Positions 19,358 to 30,393 of a DNA stretch of 64,000 bases are shown piece by piece. The notes below the pieces were generated by a model. The model saw only the letters and a list, made by a program, of their open reading frames with translations. It made no database searches and had not been told where the DNA came from. The stretch is from assembly GCF_023856365.1 (NCBI RefSeq), contig NW_026042434.1:139501-203500 (forward strand), read 5' to 3'. The stretch comes from Brienomyrus brachyistius. Lineage: Eukaryota > Chordata > Actinopteri > Osteoglossiformes > Mormyridae. How positions within the stretch are numbered: the stretch's first letter is position 1; each line of letters starts with the position of its first letter. A program made the position numbers and the translations under genes.

Positions 19358-20017
19358 TGATCAACGGCAGAACAGGGGCTCTGAACGCAGTATGGATTAA
19401 AAAGGAATTAACCATCTCTCTCAATATAAAATTAGGATCATTTATTCTCTACAGAGGCCCCCATAGAATAGTGCATCCATCCCCTCACTCATGTTTAGAC
19501 AGACGTAAGGCAACAGGCCAATGACATTCAGAACAGCAACAACATCAACAATTGTACAGCTAGTTTTAAAATTTAATAAAAAAGACAAACCAATTAGGTA
19601 ATATTAATGAAATTATTAAAATGTGCAGATTAATAGTCAGAAATAATTTGCGATTTTAAGAGCGGAAAGGATACATTAAAACTCAATTACATTTATCCCT
19701 TAATAATAAAAAAAAGGTTTTTGAATTTTACATCATGATAAATGAGAACTATATGTGATTACTAATTACTGTTGACTAATTTCCTGTCTGGACGTTTCCC
19801 TCCTCATTGTTAAAAGTCATTATATGTCTGGGTGCCAGTCAGTGGAAGCACACAGACATGTTGGCCAGCTGTCATATTCATTCAGCACCAGCCCATCAAG
19901 TAGAGAATTCAGCACCACGGACAGTGACCTGTGTTACAATGACATCAGGTCATTGGCTCTAAATATTTTTCTAGAAATAACTAAATGGCTCTATTGTAGA
20001 AATTTCCAGCCAGAGTC
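19358..20017 (+). repeat. Duplicated segment copy A, left part
   Basis: The segment starts GATCAACGGCAGAACAGGGG and ends AATTTCCAGCCAGAG. It is closely similar to 36177-36760 in direct orientation, and its right half to 40140-40320 inverted. The open frame MSGCQSVEAHRH is shared between copies A and B, but nothing shows that it is a gene. A second part of copy A resumes near 21012 after an insertion. Confidence 0.8.
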
Positions 20018-21011
20018 TTGTGGTGCGTTCGTTTTTCTCTCGGAACTTGGAAATTCCAAATTGGGTGACATCACATCCAACAATCTCCCGTTCAAGCTAG
20101 CACAATTCGGAACAAACATGGCTGCCTCCATGAATACGCTGCTGTGTTGTTGCTTTATATTTTAGCAGTTATGGAGTAAGATTATTATTTCAGACAAATA
20201 AACAAGAAACAGGAACTAGTCAAACCACATTAAAAGCTTTATAAAGTATTTTAGTACATTCATAGCGATATTCTTTTTTCGAGAGGCAAACAAACTACAA
20301 ACAAACCAAAAACACTAACAAGTCTGGTAAAAATCTGATATTGCATGTTAGGATACTGTTTACGGTCACAATATGGTATTCTCTAAATCGAACACGTGCA
20401 ATTACATTAATAATTACTAATAATTATAAATAATAATAATAATAAATGGGCGGTATGGTCGTGCACTGGTTAGCACTGTTGCCTCACACCTCTGGGACCC
20501 AGGTTCAAATCTCCGCCTGGGTCACATGTGTGTGGAGTTTGCATGTTCTCCCCATGTCGTCGTGGGGTTTCCTCCGGGTACTCCGGTTCCCCCCCACAGT
20601 CCAAAAACATGCTGAGGCTAATTGGACTTGCTAAATTGCCCATAGGAATGCATGTGAGAGTGCATGGTGTGTGTGAGTGTGCCCTGCGATGGGCTGGCCC
20701 CCCATCCTGGGTTGTTCCCAGCCTCGTGCCCATTGCTTCCGGGATAGGCTCCGGACCCCCCGTGACCCAGTAGGATAAGCAGTTTGGAAAATGGATGGAT
20801 GGGATAATAATAAATTTAACAAAATAAACATTTTTAAGGATTTGTAAAATAGAATTAATGTTGAGTGTGTAAGCCGCCATGTTGAAATTACGTCACAGGG
20901 GCAACTCGGACAAGAAGATTCTGTCAGACATTAACGTCATAAAAGAGGCGTTTCTAATGGGAAGTGATGTTTTTCGTGACGTTTTTGTCCGAGTTGGAGT
21001 GAAATAATCAA
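20018..21011. mobile_element. Non-autonomous DNA element inserted in duplicated copy A
   Basis: The ends are imperfect inverted repeats: GTGCGTTCGTTTTTCTCTCG at the left, and TCCGAGTTGGAGTG with CAAACGCAGCA at the right. Further inside, AACATGGC and GTGACATCAC pair with GCCATGTTG and TTACGTCAC. Copies B and C are uninterrupted at this point (CCAGCCAGAGACT-GGTTCC). The exact target duplication is unclear. A SINE (20448-20803) lies inside. Confidence 0.6.
20448..20803 (+). mobile_element. tRNA-derived SINE, full length
   Basis: The head is GGGCGGTATGGTCGTGCACTGG with GTTAGCACTGTTGCC. The B-box-like motif is GGTTCAAATCT, and the tail ends in ATGGATGGATGGG. The target duplication ATAATAATAAAT flanks it (20436-20447 and 20804-20815). 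Confidence 0.87.
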
Positions 21012-21745
21012 ACGCAGCATGTGTTCCTATTTGAAGAGAATATTCTATTTTTATTCTAAGGAACTACAGAAAATCAGCTCTGCATGTGATCTCCCCTTTA
21101 CTGCTCGAGCAGGGCACACGCACATCAACAAGTGTCAAGGCAGCAAGTGCATGCAAACAACTTCTCAGGACGGTTACAGTATAGGACCTTCAGAAAGAGC
21201 CAGACTGCGGCGTCATTCAGAGATTCCATTGTCTAAGGCTTGCACTAAAACATTACAGCATATTTAAACAAAGTAGCATGGCACCTGTGTCAGAATCCCT
21301 CCCTGCCTTGTTCTGTTCTCTCTTTGTTGTCCCCATTTAGCCAGCACATGTCACTGGCCATCCTGACTCCTCTTTTGATTGTGGGTTTTAAGGATATCAG
21401 TGGGTCTGTGTTTTCATAATTGTCCCCCAGGCCACCATGCTGCTCAGCCCTTGATTCCAACTACAGTTGCAATCAGGTGGTTCTCAATCTACTAGGACTG
21501 TATAACAGGATTGGCCAAGTGTTCTACCTTTACTCGTTCAGCCGCATTCATGAGTCTGGCCTATTGGTTATTCAAATTTTGTCCTGCCAAATTTACCGGA
21601 CAGGAGGTGGACACTGCAAATGAATGTGTGAATACTCCAATACCTACATCTTTACAAGTTACCTGAAGTGGTTTGGTAAATGATTGTGAGGTTGGAAGTC
21701 CTTCTTGATGTCTGTTTGCAGCTCATCCACCAGCAACTGCACGAG
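21012..21745 (+). repeat. Duplicated segment copy A, right part
   Basis: The segment starts at TGTTCCTATTTGAAGAG. It pairs in inverted orientation with 39355-40150 over the whole length, including CTGGTGGATGAGCTGCAAAC on the complementary strand. Differences are scattered, with small indels. Confidence 0.8.
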
Positions 21746-21925
21746 TTGTCGCTCCCAGAGGGAATCCCACTCTCGGTCCGCTGGAGGGTCCATCTCACTG
21801 TAGCTGGAGTATGTTTCCATCAGTCACTTGGCGTGGGGCTCACAGAATTTACCAGGCTCCTGTTTAATCTGACGCACCTTAGTCCAGTCCATGCATCTGG
21901 GGAACTTCTCTGAAAATCTCTGGCA
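21680..21925 (-). pseudogene. Retroelement gag-like fragment
   Basis: The minus strand gives DWTKVRQIKQEPGKFCEPHA, a stop, then in other frames LWERQLVQLLVDELQTDIKK. This resembles capsid-region spacing in retroviral and retrotransposon Gag proteins (a DW-x-x-V start and an LF/LLV-DGL-x-x-D-I/L-K-K end). A stop and a frameshift break it. A second copy of the end (LLVDGLQTDIKK) lies at about 39361 on the plus strand. Family assignment is tentative. Confidence 0.4.
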
Positions 21926-21929
21926 GATT

Positions 21930-22300
21930 CTTTGCAGCTATACTTGATATTGGGTACTTGCCGCAACTAAGTAATGGGTTGTTGAATCAAAGTCCCGTTC
22001 CATGTGAAAAATAACCCCATTTTAGGGTTTTGTTAAACAACTGGTCTAATTTGGATGCAGAGGTTCTGCACGGAAGGCCCAGTCTCTGAAGGGCTGTGGC
22101 ATAGCGAGGCCTGTTCTGCCTGGAATCCGGCAGGTCACTGGCAACATCCCCCAACTCCTTCATCTATAAGGTCGGGAAACCAGAACGTTTACTCCCCCTT
22201 ATGGATAAGGACATACCAACGTTGGGGCAACTCCTGCTGCCTGAGTCTTCAACCAAGTCCAAAACAAAAGTATACAATGTTAGGAAGGGTAATTCAATGG
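21930..22300. other. No recognised gene
   Basis: This is probably upstream LINE or retroelement debris. No motif could be supported. Confidence 0.3.
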
Positions 22301-22301
22301 T

Positions 22302-23845
22302 ATGAGACTGAAACTAGAAACTGTAAATCGGATGGAGTTAAATAGCAATACTGTGGAAGAGGCATGGGAATTTTTTAAAAGCACATTGTTGCAAGTGCAA
22401 AAGAACTTCATACCCGTTTCCAGAAAAACTAAATCTAGGAAACTGCAACCAAGCTGGTGTCATGACCTGCTTGTACGATCCTCGTGTGTGCCACGCCCCC
22501 TCATTAACCATGTGTGCTGCCCCGATTGTAACCAGCTGTTTTCTGTCAGTTTGAGTAGTCCTGTGTATTTAGTCCACATTCAAGTCTGTTTCCCCAGTCC
22601 TGTCATTGAAATCTCTCGCTGTTGGTACCTGTTTTCATCAATAAACCCTCATTCCCGACTCTCCGTTTCCCGGATCCTTGATTCCTCGCTTCCTGCCTGT
22701 TCGTCCAGCACGCGATGTCACAGGTGGTTTACTACGAAAATTAAGAATAAAGTCAGGAGCAAAAGGGCTTTCTTCCACAAATGGAAATTAACTAATGATT
22801 TCAAAATAAAGCAGGAGTATCTACGTCTACAGGTTTAGTTAATAACAGTTATAAGGATGACGTTAAAAGTTTCTTCCAATATTTTAACTCCGAAAGAGCT
22901 CTAAAAGCTGAAAATCACTCATTTGCAGGATAGTAAGGGCCTTATAATTGAAAATGAAATTGATATAAATGAGTTTAATGATTATTTTACAATGGCTGTT
23001 CACAGTAGAATAGCTTACCACCATTTAGTACAAATACAACGATGTCTATGACCAATATATGTATAACTGAGGCTGATGTGGTACAAAGCCTAGCTAAGCT
23101 CAAAATAAATAAATCGCAAGGCCCTGATGGCATCTTATCTATAGTTTTAAAAGAGATGAGGGGTATTATTAGCCAACCTTTAACTTTACTATTCCAGAAA
23201 TCATTATCTGCTGGTGTGGTATCTTCTGATTGATGTTAGATCATGTCTCATGTCCAGAGAGGCTACAACAGGATCTGGATTTAATTAGCGACTGGGCTCA
23301 TACGTGGCAGATGAAATTTAACATAGATAAATATAAGGTAATCCATGCAGGGAGCAGAAATATAGTAAATATAGTAAAGTACAGATATTTTATGGGTTCC
23401 ACTGAAATAAAGGTAGCTGATTACGAGAAAGATCTCGGTGTGTATGTTGATACTTCCATGTCCCACTCTTGCCAGTGTGGGGAAGCATTAAAAAAAGGCA
23501 AAAGGATGTTGGATTAAACTCCACACACCTAGAGATGTAAGTCAAGAGAAGTGATGCTACGATTATATAATTCCTTGGTAAGATCCCACCTAGAATACTG
23601 TGTGCAGGTTTGGTCACCATACCTTCAGAAGGACATTGCTGCCTTGGAAAAGGTGCAACGTAGGATGACTAGAATGATTCCTGCACTTAGAGGAATGTCT
23701 TATGAGGAGAGGTTCGCTGAGCTGAATCTGTTTAGCCTCAAGCAAAGGAGACTATGGGGGGACATGATCCAGGTATATAAGATTCTAACAGGTCGGGATG
23801 CTGTTCAGCCAAATGACCATTTCAATATTAATTTAAAATACTAGA
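22302..23845 (+). pseudogene. CR1/Jockey-like LINE reverse transcriptase relic
   Basis: Separate frames give parts of a non-LTR pol: EEAWEFFKSTLLQVQKNFIP with PSW (linker after the endonuclease), SLAKLKINKSQGPDGILSIV (fingers), DLISDWAHTWQMKFNIDKYK (after the active site), and NSLVRSHLEYCVQVWSPYLQ with KVQRRMTRMIP (C-terminal). The catalytic [F/Y]xDD region is missing: coding jumps from SAGVVSSD to the DLISDW block near 23233, so there is an internal deletion. A solo LTR splits the linker at 22458-22722. The order of motifs is typical of the CR1/Rex1 group. Confidence 0.75.
22458..22722 (+). mobile_element. Solo LTR inserted in the LINE relic
   Basis: The 265-bp LTR begins TGTCATGACC and ends GATGTCACA. 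It shares TGTCATG-CC-GCT, GTGTGCCACGCCCCC and GTGTATTTA with the LTRs at 1145 and 13449. The flanks GCTGG (22453-22457) and GGTGG (22723-22727) are a 5-bp target duplication with one mismatch. Removing the LTR rejoins the LINE reading PSW-FTTK. Confidence 0.85.
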
Positions 23846-23904
23846 ACTCGTGGCCATAGTGGAAATTAGCTGGAGAACATTTAAAAATGAATCTGAGGAA
23901 GCAC

Positions 23905-24850
23905 TTCAATTCAATTCAATTTTATTTATATAGCGCTTTTAACGACATGCATTGTCACAAAGCACTTTACATTTAACCGGCCAGAACCCCACCAAGCAAG
24001 CCTGAGGCGACAGTGGCAAGGAAACTCCCTCTAGCAGGAAGAAACCTTGAGTGGAACCTAGACTCAGAAGGGGACCCCATCCTCCTCTGGGCGACCAAGG
24101 AGCATGAAACTGCATTTACATTGACATTCATTAGAGTTCATATAGTTATAAAGTCCCAGTTGGTTTCATGTAGTTATATCCAGGAGTCCAGGTGCGGGTT
24201 CACACGGTGTAGTCGGCTCGGTATCAGCTCGAAAAAGAGAAGATGGAGAAGAGTTATTGCCCTACACCTAACCGGCAGGACTAAAGCAACTATGACAGCC
24301 TGCCTAAAAGAGTGACCTGGAAGGAAGCACAGGCATGAGGGTTTACAGAGGTTTTGGCGTCAAGCCACCTCCCATCCACAGCTTAAGTGATCGGCGAGAG
24401 TGGCAGGACGACAGCACCAATCCCCCCTTTCCCCTTCAATCTCAAATAACTATGAACCTCCAGATTTCCCATTCACCTTAGAAAAGAAGATTTAACTATC
24501 CAAAAGACTGGCGAAAGAGGTACATCTTAAGCCTTGACTTAAAAGCAGAGATTGTGTCTGAGTTCCGAACACTAATAGGAAGTTTATTCCATAGCTGTGG
24601 TGCTTTATGAGCAAATGCTCTTCCCCCAAAGGTAATGTTCTTTATTCTGGGTACGGATAGAATACCTCCATCTCGTCATCTAAGTGTATGATTCGGAACG
24701 CAAATGAGGTCACTCACATACTGCGGTGCAAGACCATTTACAGCTTTATAGGTTAAGAGCAGTGTTTTGTAGTCAACACGAAATCTAACTGGCAGCCAGT
24801 GCAGTGAAGATAAAATTGGGGTAATATGATTATATGTTTTAGTTTAACTA
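23905..24850. repeat. Dispersed teleost repeat with TTTATTTATATAGCGC module
   Basis: It opens with TTCAATTTTATTTATATAGC and AGCACTTTACA, continues with GAGGCGACAGTGGCAAGGAA and ends in GGCAGCCAGTGCAGTGAAGA. These modules are very common in fish genomes. I cannot name the family or define the ends. Confidence 0.55.
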
Positions 24851-25258
24851 TTGCTAGTAGCGGTTCAATCAATGCTGGGAGCATCGCTGAATAATTTTGA
24901 TGGAACAGGGTCTAGCATACAAGTAGATGAATTTGAAGATAAAATTAAGTACATCAGTTCTGACTGGTTAACCAATATTCAATATTCAAAATGTTCTGTT
25001 TAATTGAGCATATTTTTGGTCAAAAAGTTTCATAAAGTCGTCACTGGAAAATAACCAGTGGTCTGGTTATTAGTCAGCTTGGACACCATAGTAAATAGGA
25101 ATCTAGGATTATTTTTGTTTATTTCAATTAGTTCTGATAGATACTAGATGATTTGGCGGCACTAAGAGCCTTTTTGTAGCTACCCATAGCCTCTTTCCAT
25201 GCTAGTTCGAACACCACTAGTTTAGTATGATGCCACTTACATTCTGTAAGGACATAAA
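24850..25258 (-). pseudogene. LINE pol fragment, downstream half
   Basis: The minus strand reads KWHHTKLVVFELAWKEAMGS then YKKALSAAKSS and, after stops, FMKFFDQK. This matches the linker between endonuclease and reverse transcriptase in L2/Rex-type LINEs (W-x-x-AL-x-x-YKKALxxAK). It is continuous with 26400-26690 apart from an intervening block and about 20 lost codons. Confidence 0.6.
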
Positions 25259-26400
25259 ACTTATAGGTCCTGCAGGCCCCAACTCTGATCAGCCTGCATC
25301 AGTCTATTTCAGAGCTCCGCTGGCCCAGGCAAGACTGGACTCAACTCGTCAAACCACCCCTTTTAAGGAAGGCAAAGGCCTGCCGGCTCCTGAGAGACTG
25401 GATAGGAATAACTGGAGCAGCACAGAAAAAGCAAGACCTTTCACCCCCGGAGTGACCAGAGTTCCACAATCAATCCACAGCAACAACAGCTGTCAGCCTC
25501 CAGACACAGACACCTTTTCCACTATAAACAGGATAACTCAGCACACATAGATGTTAGGGACAAATACACGCATGTTTGGTCTCGTTTGAATAGGCATGAG
25601 ACGAGGAGTATTATACTCTCAGATTTAAGGCAGTATAGCTTTTCCTAAGAGAAATACAGAAACTTCGGCTCAACCCACCAAACTGAGAGAGATTCTCTCA
25701 TGGTAGAACAAGGGAATTACAACCACCCCCTAAAGTGATCTGATTGGCTGGGGACTTGAGAACCAAGGTCAGCAATGCCCCTAAAATTAACCATTGACCG
25801 AAATTAGTCAGTCTTCAGAAACATGCCATCACCTGGTCTGGATACTTAAGGAAGGGCTTCAGAAGTAGTCGGGGAGTCACTCTGTAATCAGAGCTCCCGC
25901 AGAGAACTGGGTGAAAGTCTATCTGTAGTCAGATACTTTCCACAGAACTTTGTTCACTCTCAGCTGAGGAATGTGATTGTTTAATATTGTATTTGTCCAA
26001 ATGTATTTACAAGTATGTGTCCACATGTCAATAATTGTATATTGTAGTATTTTTAATAAATGTTGTTTCGATTACTTTATGACTGTCTGATTTGCTAACT
26101 TCTTCATAAACTTTCCAGATTGGACTTCTATCCTTATTAGGACTATGGTGGTAAATACTATCTTGCAGCCTCTGGGTTAAATCCCATTTATTTATCCGGG
26201 TCCCAAACTTGACTGCCCAAGTTAAGTTAGGTGGATACCAAAACTACACCTCTGGAGTTCGCACACGCTGATGACAGGTACCGGTCTACCCTCTGAGGGG
26301 CGTACACACTATGTTCCTAGGCACCGGGCATAGTCCCTGAGACGCTCACATGGTAAGACAATGGGTGGCATCGGCGGAGGCCCAAAGTAAACCTCGTACA
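25259..26400 (+). mobile_element. LTR-like insertion splitting a LINE relic
   Basis: About 1.1 kb separates two co-linear halves of one LINE. It contains AATAAATG (about 26055) followed by a TGACTGTCTGATTT stretch and ends in a GC-rich segment closing TCGTACA. An outer TGTAAGG (about 25245) and CGTACA form inverted TGTA/TACA ends. No target duplication was found, so a solo LTR is an inference. Confidence 0.35.
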
Positions 26401-26690
26401 ACCTTTTTTATTTTTAACTGAGCAATTTTCTCTAGTGGAATTAAGCATAGATGCTAAATAATCCGTAATGCTATCAAGTTCAGCAGAATTCGACATTAGT
26501 TTGGTTGAAAACGATAGCTCAGGGAGGTTATCGATAAAGTTACTTGCTGTATTTGACGTGATTGTACGTTTGGCATATAGAAGCGAGTCGGGGGGCTAAT
26601 ATTTTGAGCAAGGGAAATATTGAACGCAATAAGATGATGGTCAGAGATAATACTGGACTGAGGCAGTAGAGTTGAATACATGATATGAAG
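26400..26690 (-). pseudogene. LINE pol fragment, upstream half
   Basis: The minus strand gives QSSIISDHHLIAFNISLAQN, the SDH motif at the end of an AP endonuclease domain (usual form SDHxxI/V). It continues with LDSITDYLASMLNSTRE and KIAQLKIKKVVR, the start of the linker resumed at 25258. Small frameshifts are present. Confidence 0.6.
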
Positions 26691-27135
26691 ACAACTGGAT
26701 CACAACTGGATCACGGGGGAATCATAAGCAGGGAAGAACACACAGGCAAACAGCAGCAGCAACATTAAAGGCAGGACTGAGAAGCACATTTATACAAGGC
26801 TAAGCAGGGAGCAAACTAGAGGCACCTGAAATGAGTAACACAAGGGCAGGAAGGAGAGGTAAAACAAACGCGGAACAGGCATGGCACGTTATACCACACT
26901 AGGGAGGAAACGGGAGGTTCAGGAGGGCAGGGTGTGGCAGGGATCCGTTTCAAAATTTAATTTTGGCTTGTACAAACCTTGGTAAAAGCTGCAAAAGATC
27001 GATCAACCACTTTCTGAGCTATTGTCTTAACAAACAAAGCATCTGTTGGGGTGGCGGTGTCTGGGGAATACCATGTGTAATACACCTTGTGAAGATTTAT
27101 ATGTAAAACAAAATATTTTTTGATTCTATCACACA
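26691..27135. other. Unassigned; possible old LTR on minus strand
   Basis: The reverse complement contains TGCCACACCCTGCCCTCC and a TATAAATG box, features of a retroelement LTR. I could not find ends or a target duplication. Confidence 0.25.
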
Positions 27136-27147
27136 TATAGAAATTAT

Positions 27148-27502
27148 CCATCCATCCATTTTCCAAACCGCTTATCCTATTGGGTCACGGGGGGTCCGGA
27201 GCCTATCCCAGAATCAATGGGCACGAGGCAGGGAACAACCCAGGATGGGGGGCCAGCCCATCGCAGGGCACACTCACACACCATCCACTCACACACACAC
27301 ACCTACGGGCAATTCAGCAACTCCAATTAGCCCCAGCATGTTTTTGGACTGTGGGGGGAAACCGGAGTACCCAGAGGAAACCCCACAACGACATGGGGAG
27401 AACATGCAAACTCCACACACATGTGACCCAGGCGGAGACACGAACCCGGGTCCCAGAGGTGTGAGGCGACAGTGCTAACCACTGCACCACCATGCCGCCC
27501 CT
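27148..27502 (-). mobile_element. tRNA-derived SINE, full length
   Basis: The plus strand runs from CCATCCATCCATTTTCC to CACTGCACCACCATGCCGCC. A 12-bp target duplication TATAGAAATTAT flanks it (27136-27147 and 27503-27514). Confidence 0.9.
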
Positions 27503-27514
27503 TATAGAAATTAT

Positions 27515-28080
27515 TCTAGGTTTAAATAGTAATTTAGCTGAGTAACTAGGCTGAAATTCTAGATAGTTGCAATTTTAAGAATTATTACTATTATTCACAG
27601 CTTTTAAGCATGCAGTTGGATGACGGATGGATGGATATTCAGCCACCAGAAATGCCAATTGTTGTTAAGAGGATCAAAGTCTGCAAAGTAGTATGCAGGG
27701 TTTAAGGCCAGAACACAGCATACTCTCCGACAGAAAGCATAAAGTTCACTGGGGGAATTTCTGTGGCCACTGCCTGAACAGCATGTGTGGAGAATGTTTA
27801 TGAGGGTCGAGCCATGCAGAGCTGCTGGCCCTGGCATGTAATGATGAATCACAAATCAGTTAAAAATCGGTGCAAATGCATGAAGATTTAAACCGGCTGA
27901 TGTGGAAAATGAATCACTATTGTAGGAGTACTTCACAGTACTTTAACAGAAAAACTGGTGTAATATTACATTTGATTTCACAATGTGAGTTTGACGTCAG
28001 ATGTCACTGCGTATCACGTCGACATCGTACGTCAGTTTTTGGTTTTGAGCGAACGCGAGATGATGAATGAATTTGAAACT
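27515..28080. other. No recognised gene
   Basis: Short accidental frames only. Confidence 0.4.
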
Positions 28081-28378
28081 GAGGACGGCACAGTGGTTAG
28101 TGCTGGCTTCGGTCCAGGGCCCTTTCTGTGTGGAGTTCGCATGCTCTCCCCGTTTTCGCCGGGGACTCCAGGTTCCTCCCACGGTCCAAAAGCATGCAGG
28201 ATAGGTTGACTGGTGAGTCTAAATTGGCCCTGTAGTTGTGTGAGTGTGTGCGACCTGCGGTGTGTAGGTGACTGCCTGGGCTTGGTTCCTGTCTGCGCCC
28301 CTTGTTCCCGGGATAGGCTCCGGTCTCCCCCGCGATCCCAGTTGGGATTAAGTGGTTTCAGAAAATGGATGGATGGAC
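28081..28378 (+). mobile_element. Divergent SINE copy
   Basis: The layout matches the other SINEs (GGCACAGTGGTTAGTGCTGG, GTGTGGAGTTCGCATGCTCT, GGGATAGGCTCCGG, ATGGATGGATGG). It has many substitutions and a shortened head without a clear B box, so it is older or from another subfamily. Confidence 0.7.
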
Positions 28379-28850
28379 GCACCCCCCGATCTTCAATTGG
28401 CGGTGTGGCAGCATATTAGCTTTCCGGTAATCACAAACGAGGAGGAAACAGCGAGAAAAGCACAGACAAGACATAAACTGCATGCAAACATTGTAATAGA
28501 CTGATAACATACACAAACAGGTCCACTGGCACCACCGTGAGCTGAGTGAAGATTATTAAAAGGGCAAAGCACGCTAAAAAGCTGCACATGCAAACCTTAG
28601 CTTATTTATTTGATTTATTTTTTTTTTATTTACTTATTTTGATTTGGGATTTTTTTCAACAGTATTTTATTCAAATTCAGTTGCACTGTTCACAACAGTG
28701 TCAACAGTTCAGAAAGATAAATATAAGAATATTTTTGAATATATTTGTCTGCAGCTCATTCTGCAAAAAATTAGAAAATTGTATCGTGAACTCAGAATCG
28801 TGAATCGTATCAAATGGTGAGTTGAATGTATCGTTACATCCCTAGTTCTT
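28379..28850. other. AT-rich stretch with a MITE-like terminus
   Basis: No gene was seen. ATCGTTACATCCCTAG near 28834 resembles the end of a fish DNA-transposon derivative. Confidence 0.3.
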
Positions 28851-28854
28851 ACAG

Positions 28855-29260
28855 TAGTACTATGGTATGGTGGAGCCACATGACAGGAAGGCAGTACATT
28901 GCGAAGTCTGTTAAGAACATCATTCGCACTGAACTGCCCTCCATTGACCAGCTGTACTTTAACTGCCACAGTAACAAGGTTCAGTCTATAATCCAGGACT
29001 CTGACCACCATCCACAAACACTGACTAGCAGATTCATGAACAGCTTCATTCGCCAAACAATTCAAACCTGCAGCTTTTGCATCCCCTGTAACAGTCATTT
29101 CCACGGCAGCTGCACTGTACAGCTGTTACTGCACTTTATCCACCACTGACCACGTATCATCCAGTTTTGTCCTGCTTTGTATCGCACTGTTTCTGCACCA
29201 TGTTGTCTTGTACTCCCTTGTGTTGTTATGCACCATCTGTGTTGTTCTGAGCAGTGCCAT
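28855..29260 (+). pseudogene. L2-like LINE 3' end
   Basis: The translation includes KNIIRTELPSIDQLYFNCHS, NKVQSIIQDSDHHPQ and SRFMNSFIRQTIQTC. The spacing matches the C-terminal end of L2-type pol (ASKIIG-x-LPSL, I-x-DPSHP, R-x-x-SFFP-x-A). It is followed by a 3' UTR-like stretch. There are no catalytic motifs. Confidence 0.5.
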
Positions 29261-30393
29261 GATGCAATATTACAAAAAGATCTTGAGGAAATGCAGAGTT
29301 CTGGAGGAGATTCTCACAGATCATGGCATGTGTTTATACTGAAGAAACTGTACAAATTGCTAGACATAAAACACAGGACTGGCAACTGTGGTACGTTTTA
29401 ACACCTTGATAAAAAACTTAAAATCCATAGTAAGTAGGACAACCTCATAGAACCTTTACTAGTCATTGTTCAGAAGATTAACACGGATTAAAAACCATTA
29501 CTATGAAAGCACGCTAATCAGTTAAGTTGATTATGTGGAGAGAGAGAAAAAAAACTGTCTTTGAAAAAGATCAACCATAGAACGAAGCTGCAGCATTGAC
29601 ACCCCCTAGTGGTGATTTGAAGATAGTTCTGTCTGTAGCAGCTAAGCAGTAGATTTGGCGTCAGGTGCCATGACAAACTCAGTGCTGCTCGGTTTGAACG
29701 GCAGAAGCACAAAAATAAAGGGGGCATCTACTGCACGCCCCCCACCCTTGAAAATGGTACAAATTATCATGCAACAGTTTTCTTAAGTAAGTCTTTTTGG
29801 GCGTCTGCAGAAACCTCCACGATGCGATTGCCCTGATTAAGAAGTGCGCAGCGGATACAATTTGGGATGCATCGTTCATCCGATTTATTAATATATAATT
29901 ATTAGTATGTCTATATTATTTTAGAAACGTTACTTGACGAATATTTTTCATTGAGATTGATTCCCCGTTTAAAATTTTGGTGACACTTCATATTTTTTAA
30001 GAGAGACAGACAATTTGACGCATGCAATTTGCAGAAATATGTTGTGCCGCTATAAAGTACACAGGCAGCATGACAAACATAAGTACTCACTGAAGCCACG
30101 ACATACGCCCGGCTGGCCCCAGCGGTACCCCTAAGAAGAAGGCTTTTTTCACAACCCACGACCATCACGAGGGCAAAAAAAACTGAATAGCCTAGAATTT
30201 AGTTAATTACAAGGCACATATTTATTGGAGCAAGAGCTCTAACATAAAACTACCTTGTAATTATAAAGTATTATGGCTGTGAACAATGTACAAACAGGCA
30301 CAGAAAGTAAAATACTCCAAAAATGCAAAGAACCTAAATATTTTTGTTTCCACCGATTCACTCTTGATGTGTTAGGAGTCACAGTTCAGTAGC
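29261..30393. other. No recognised gene
   Basis: Several short frames on both strands show no recognisable motif. Confidence 0.35.

Noticed and set aside
19824..20165. 113-codon frame repeated at 36569 as a gene family
   Set aside because: The frame is shared only because the segment is duplicated. In copy A its end runs into the inserted element, and no domain is visible.
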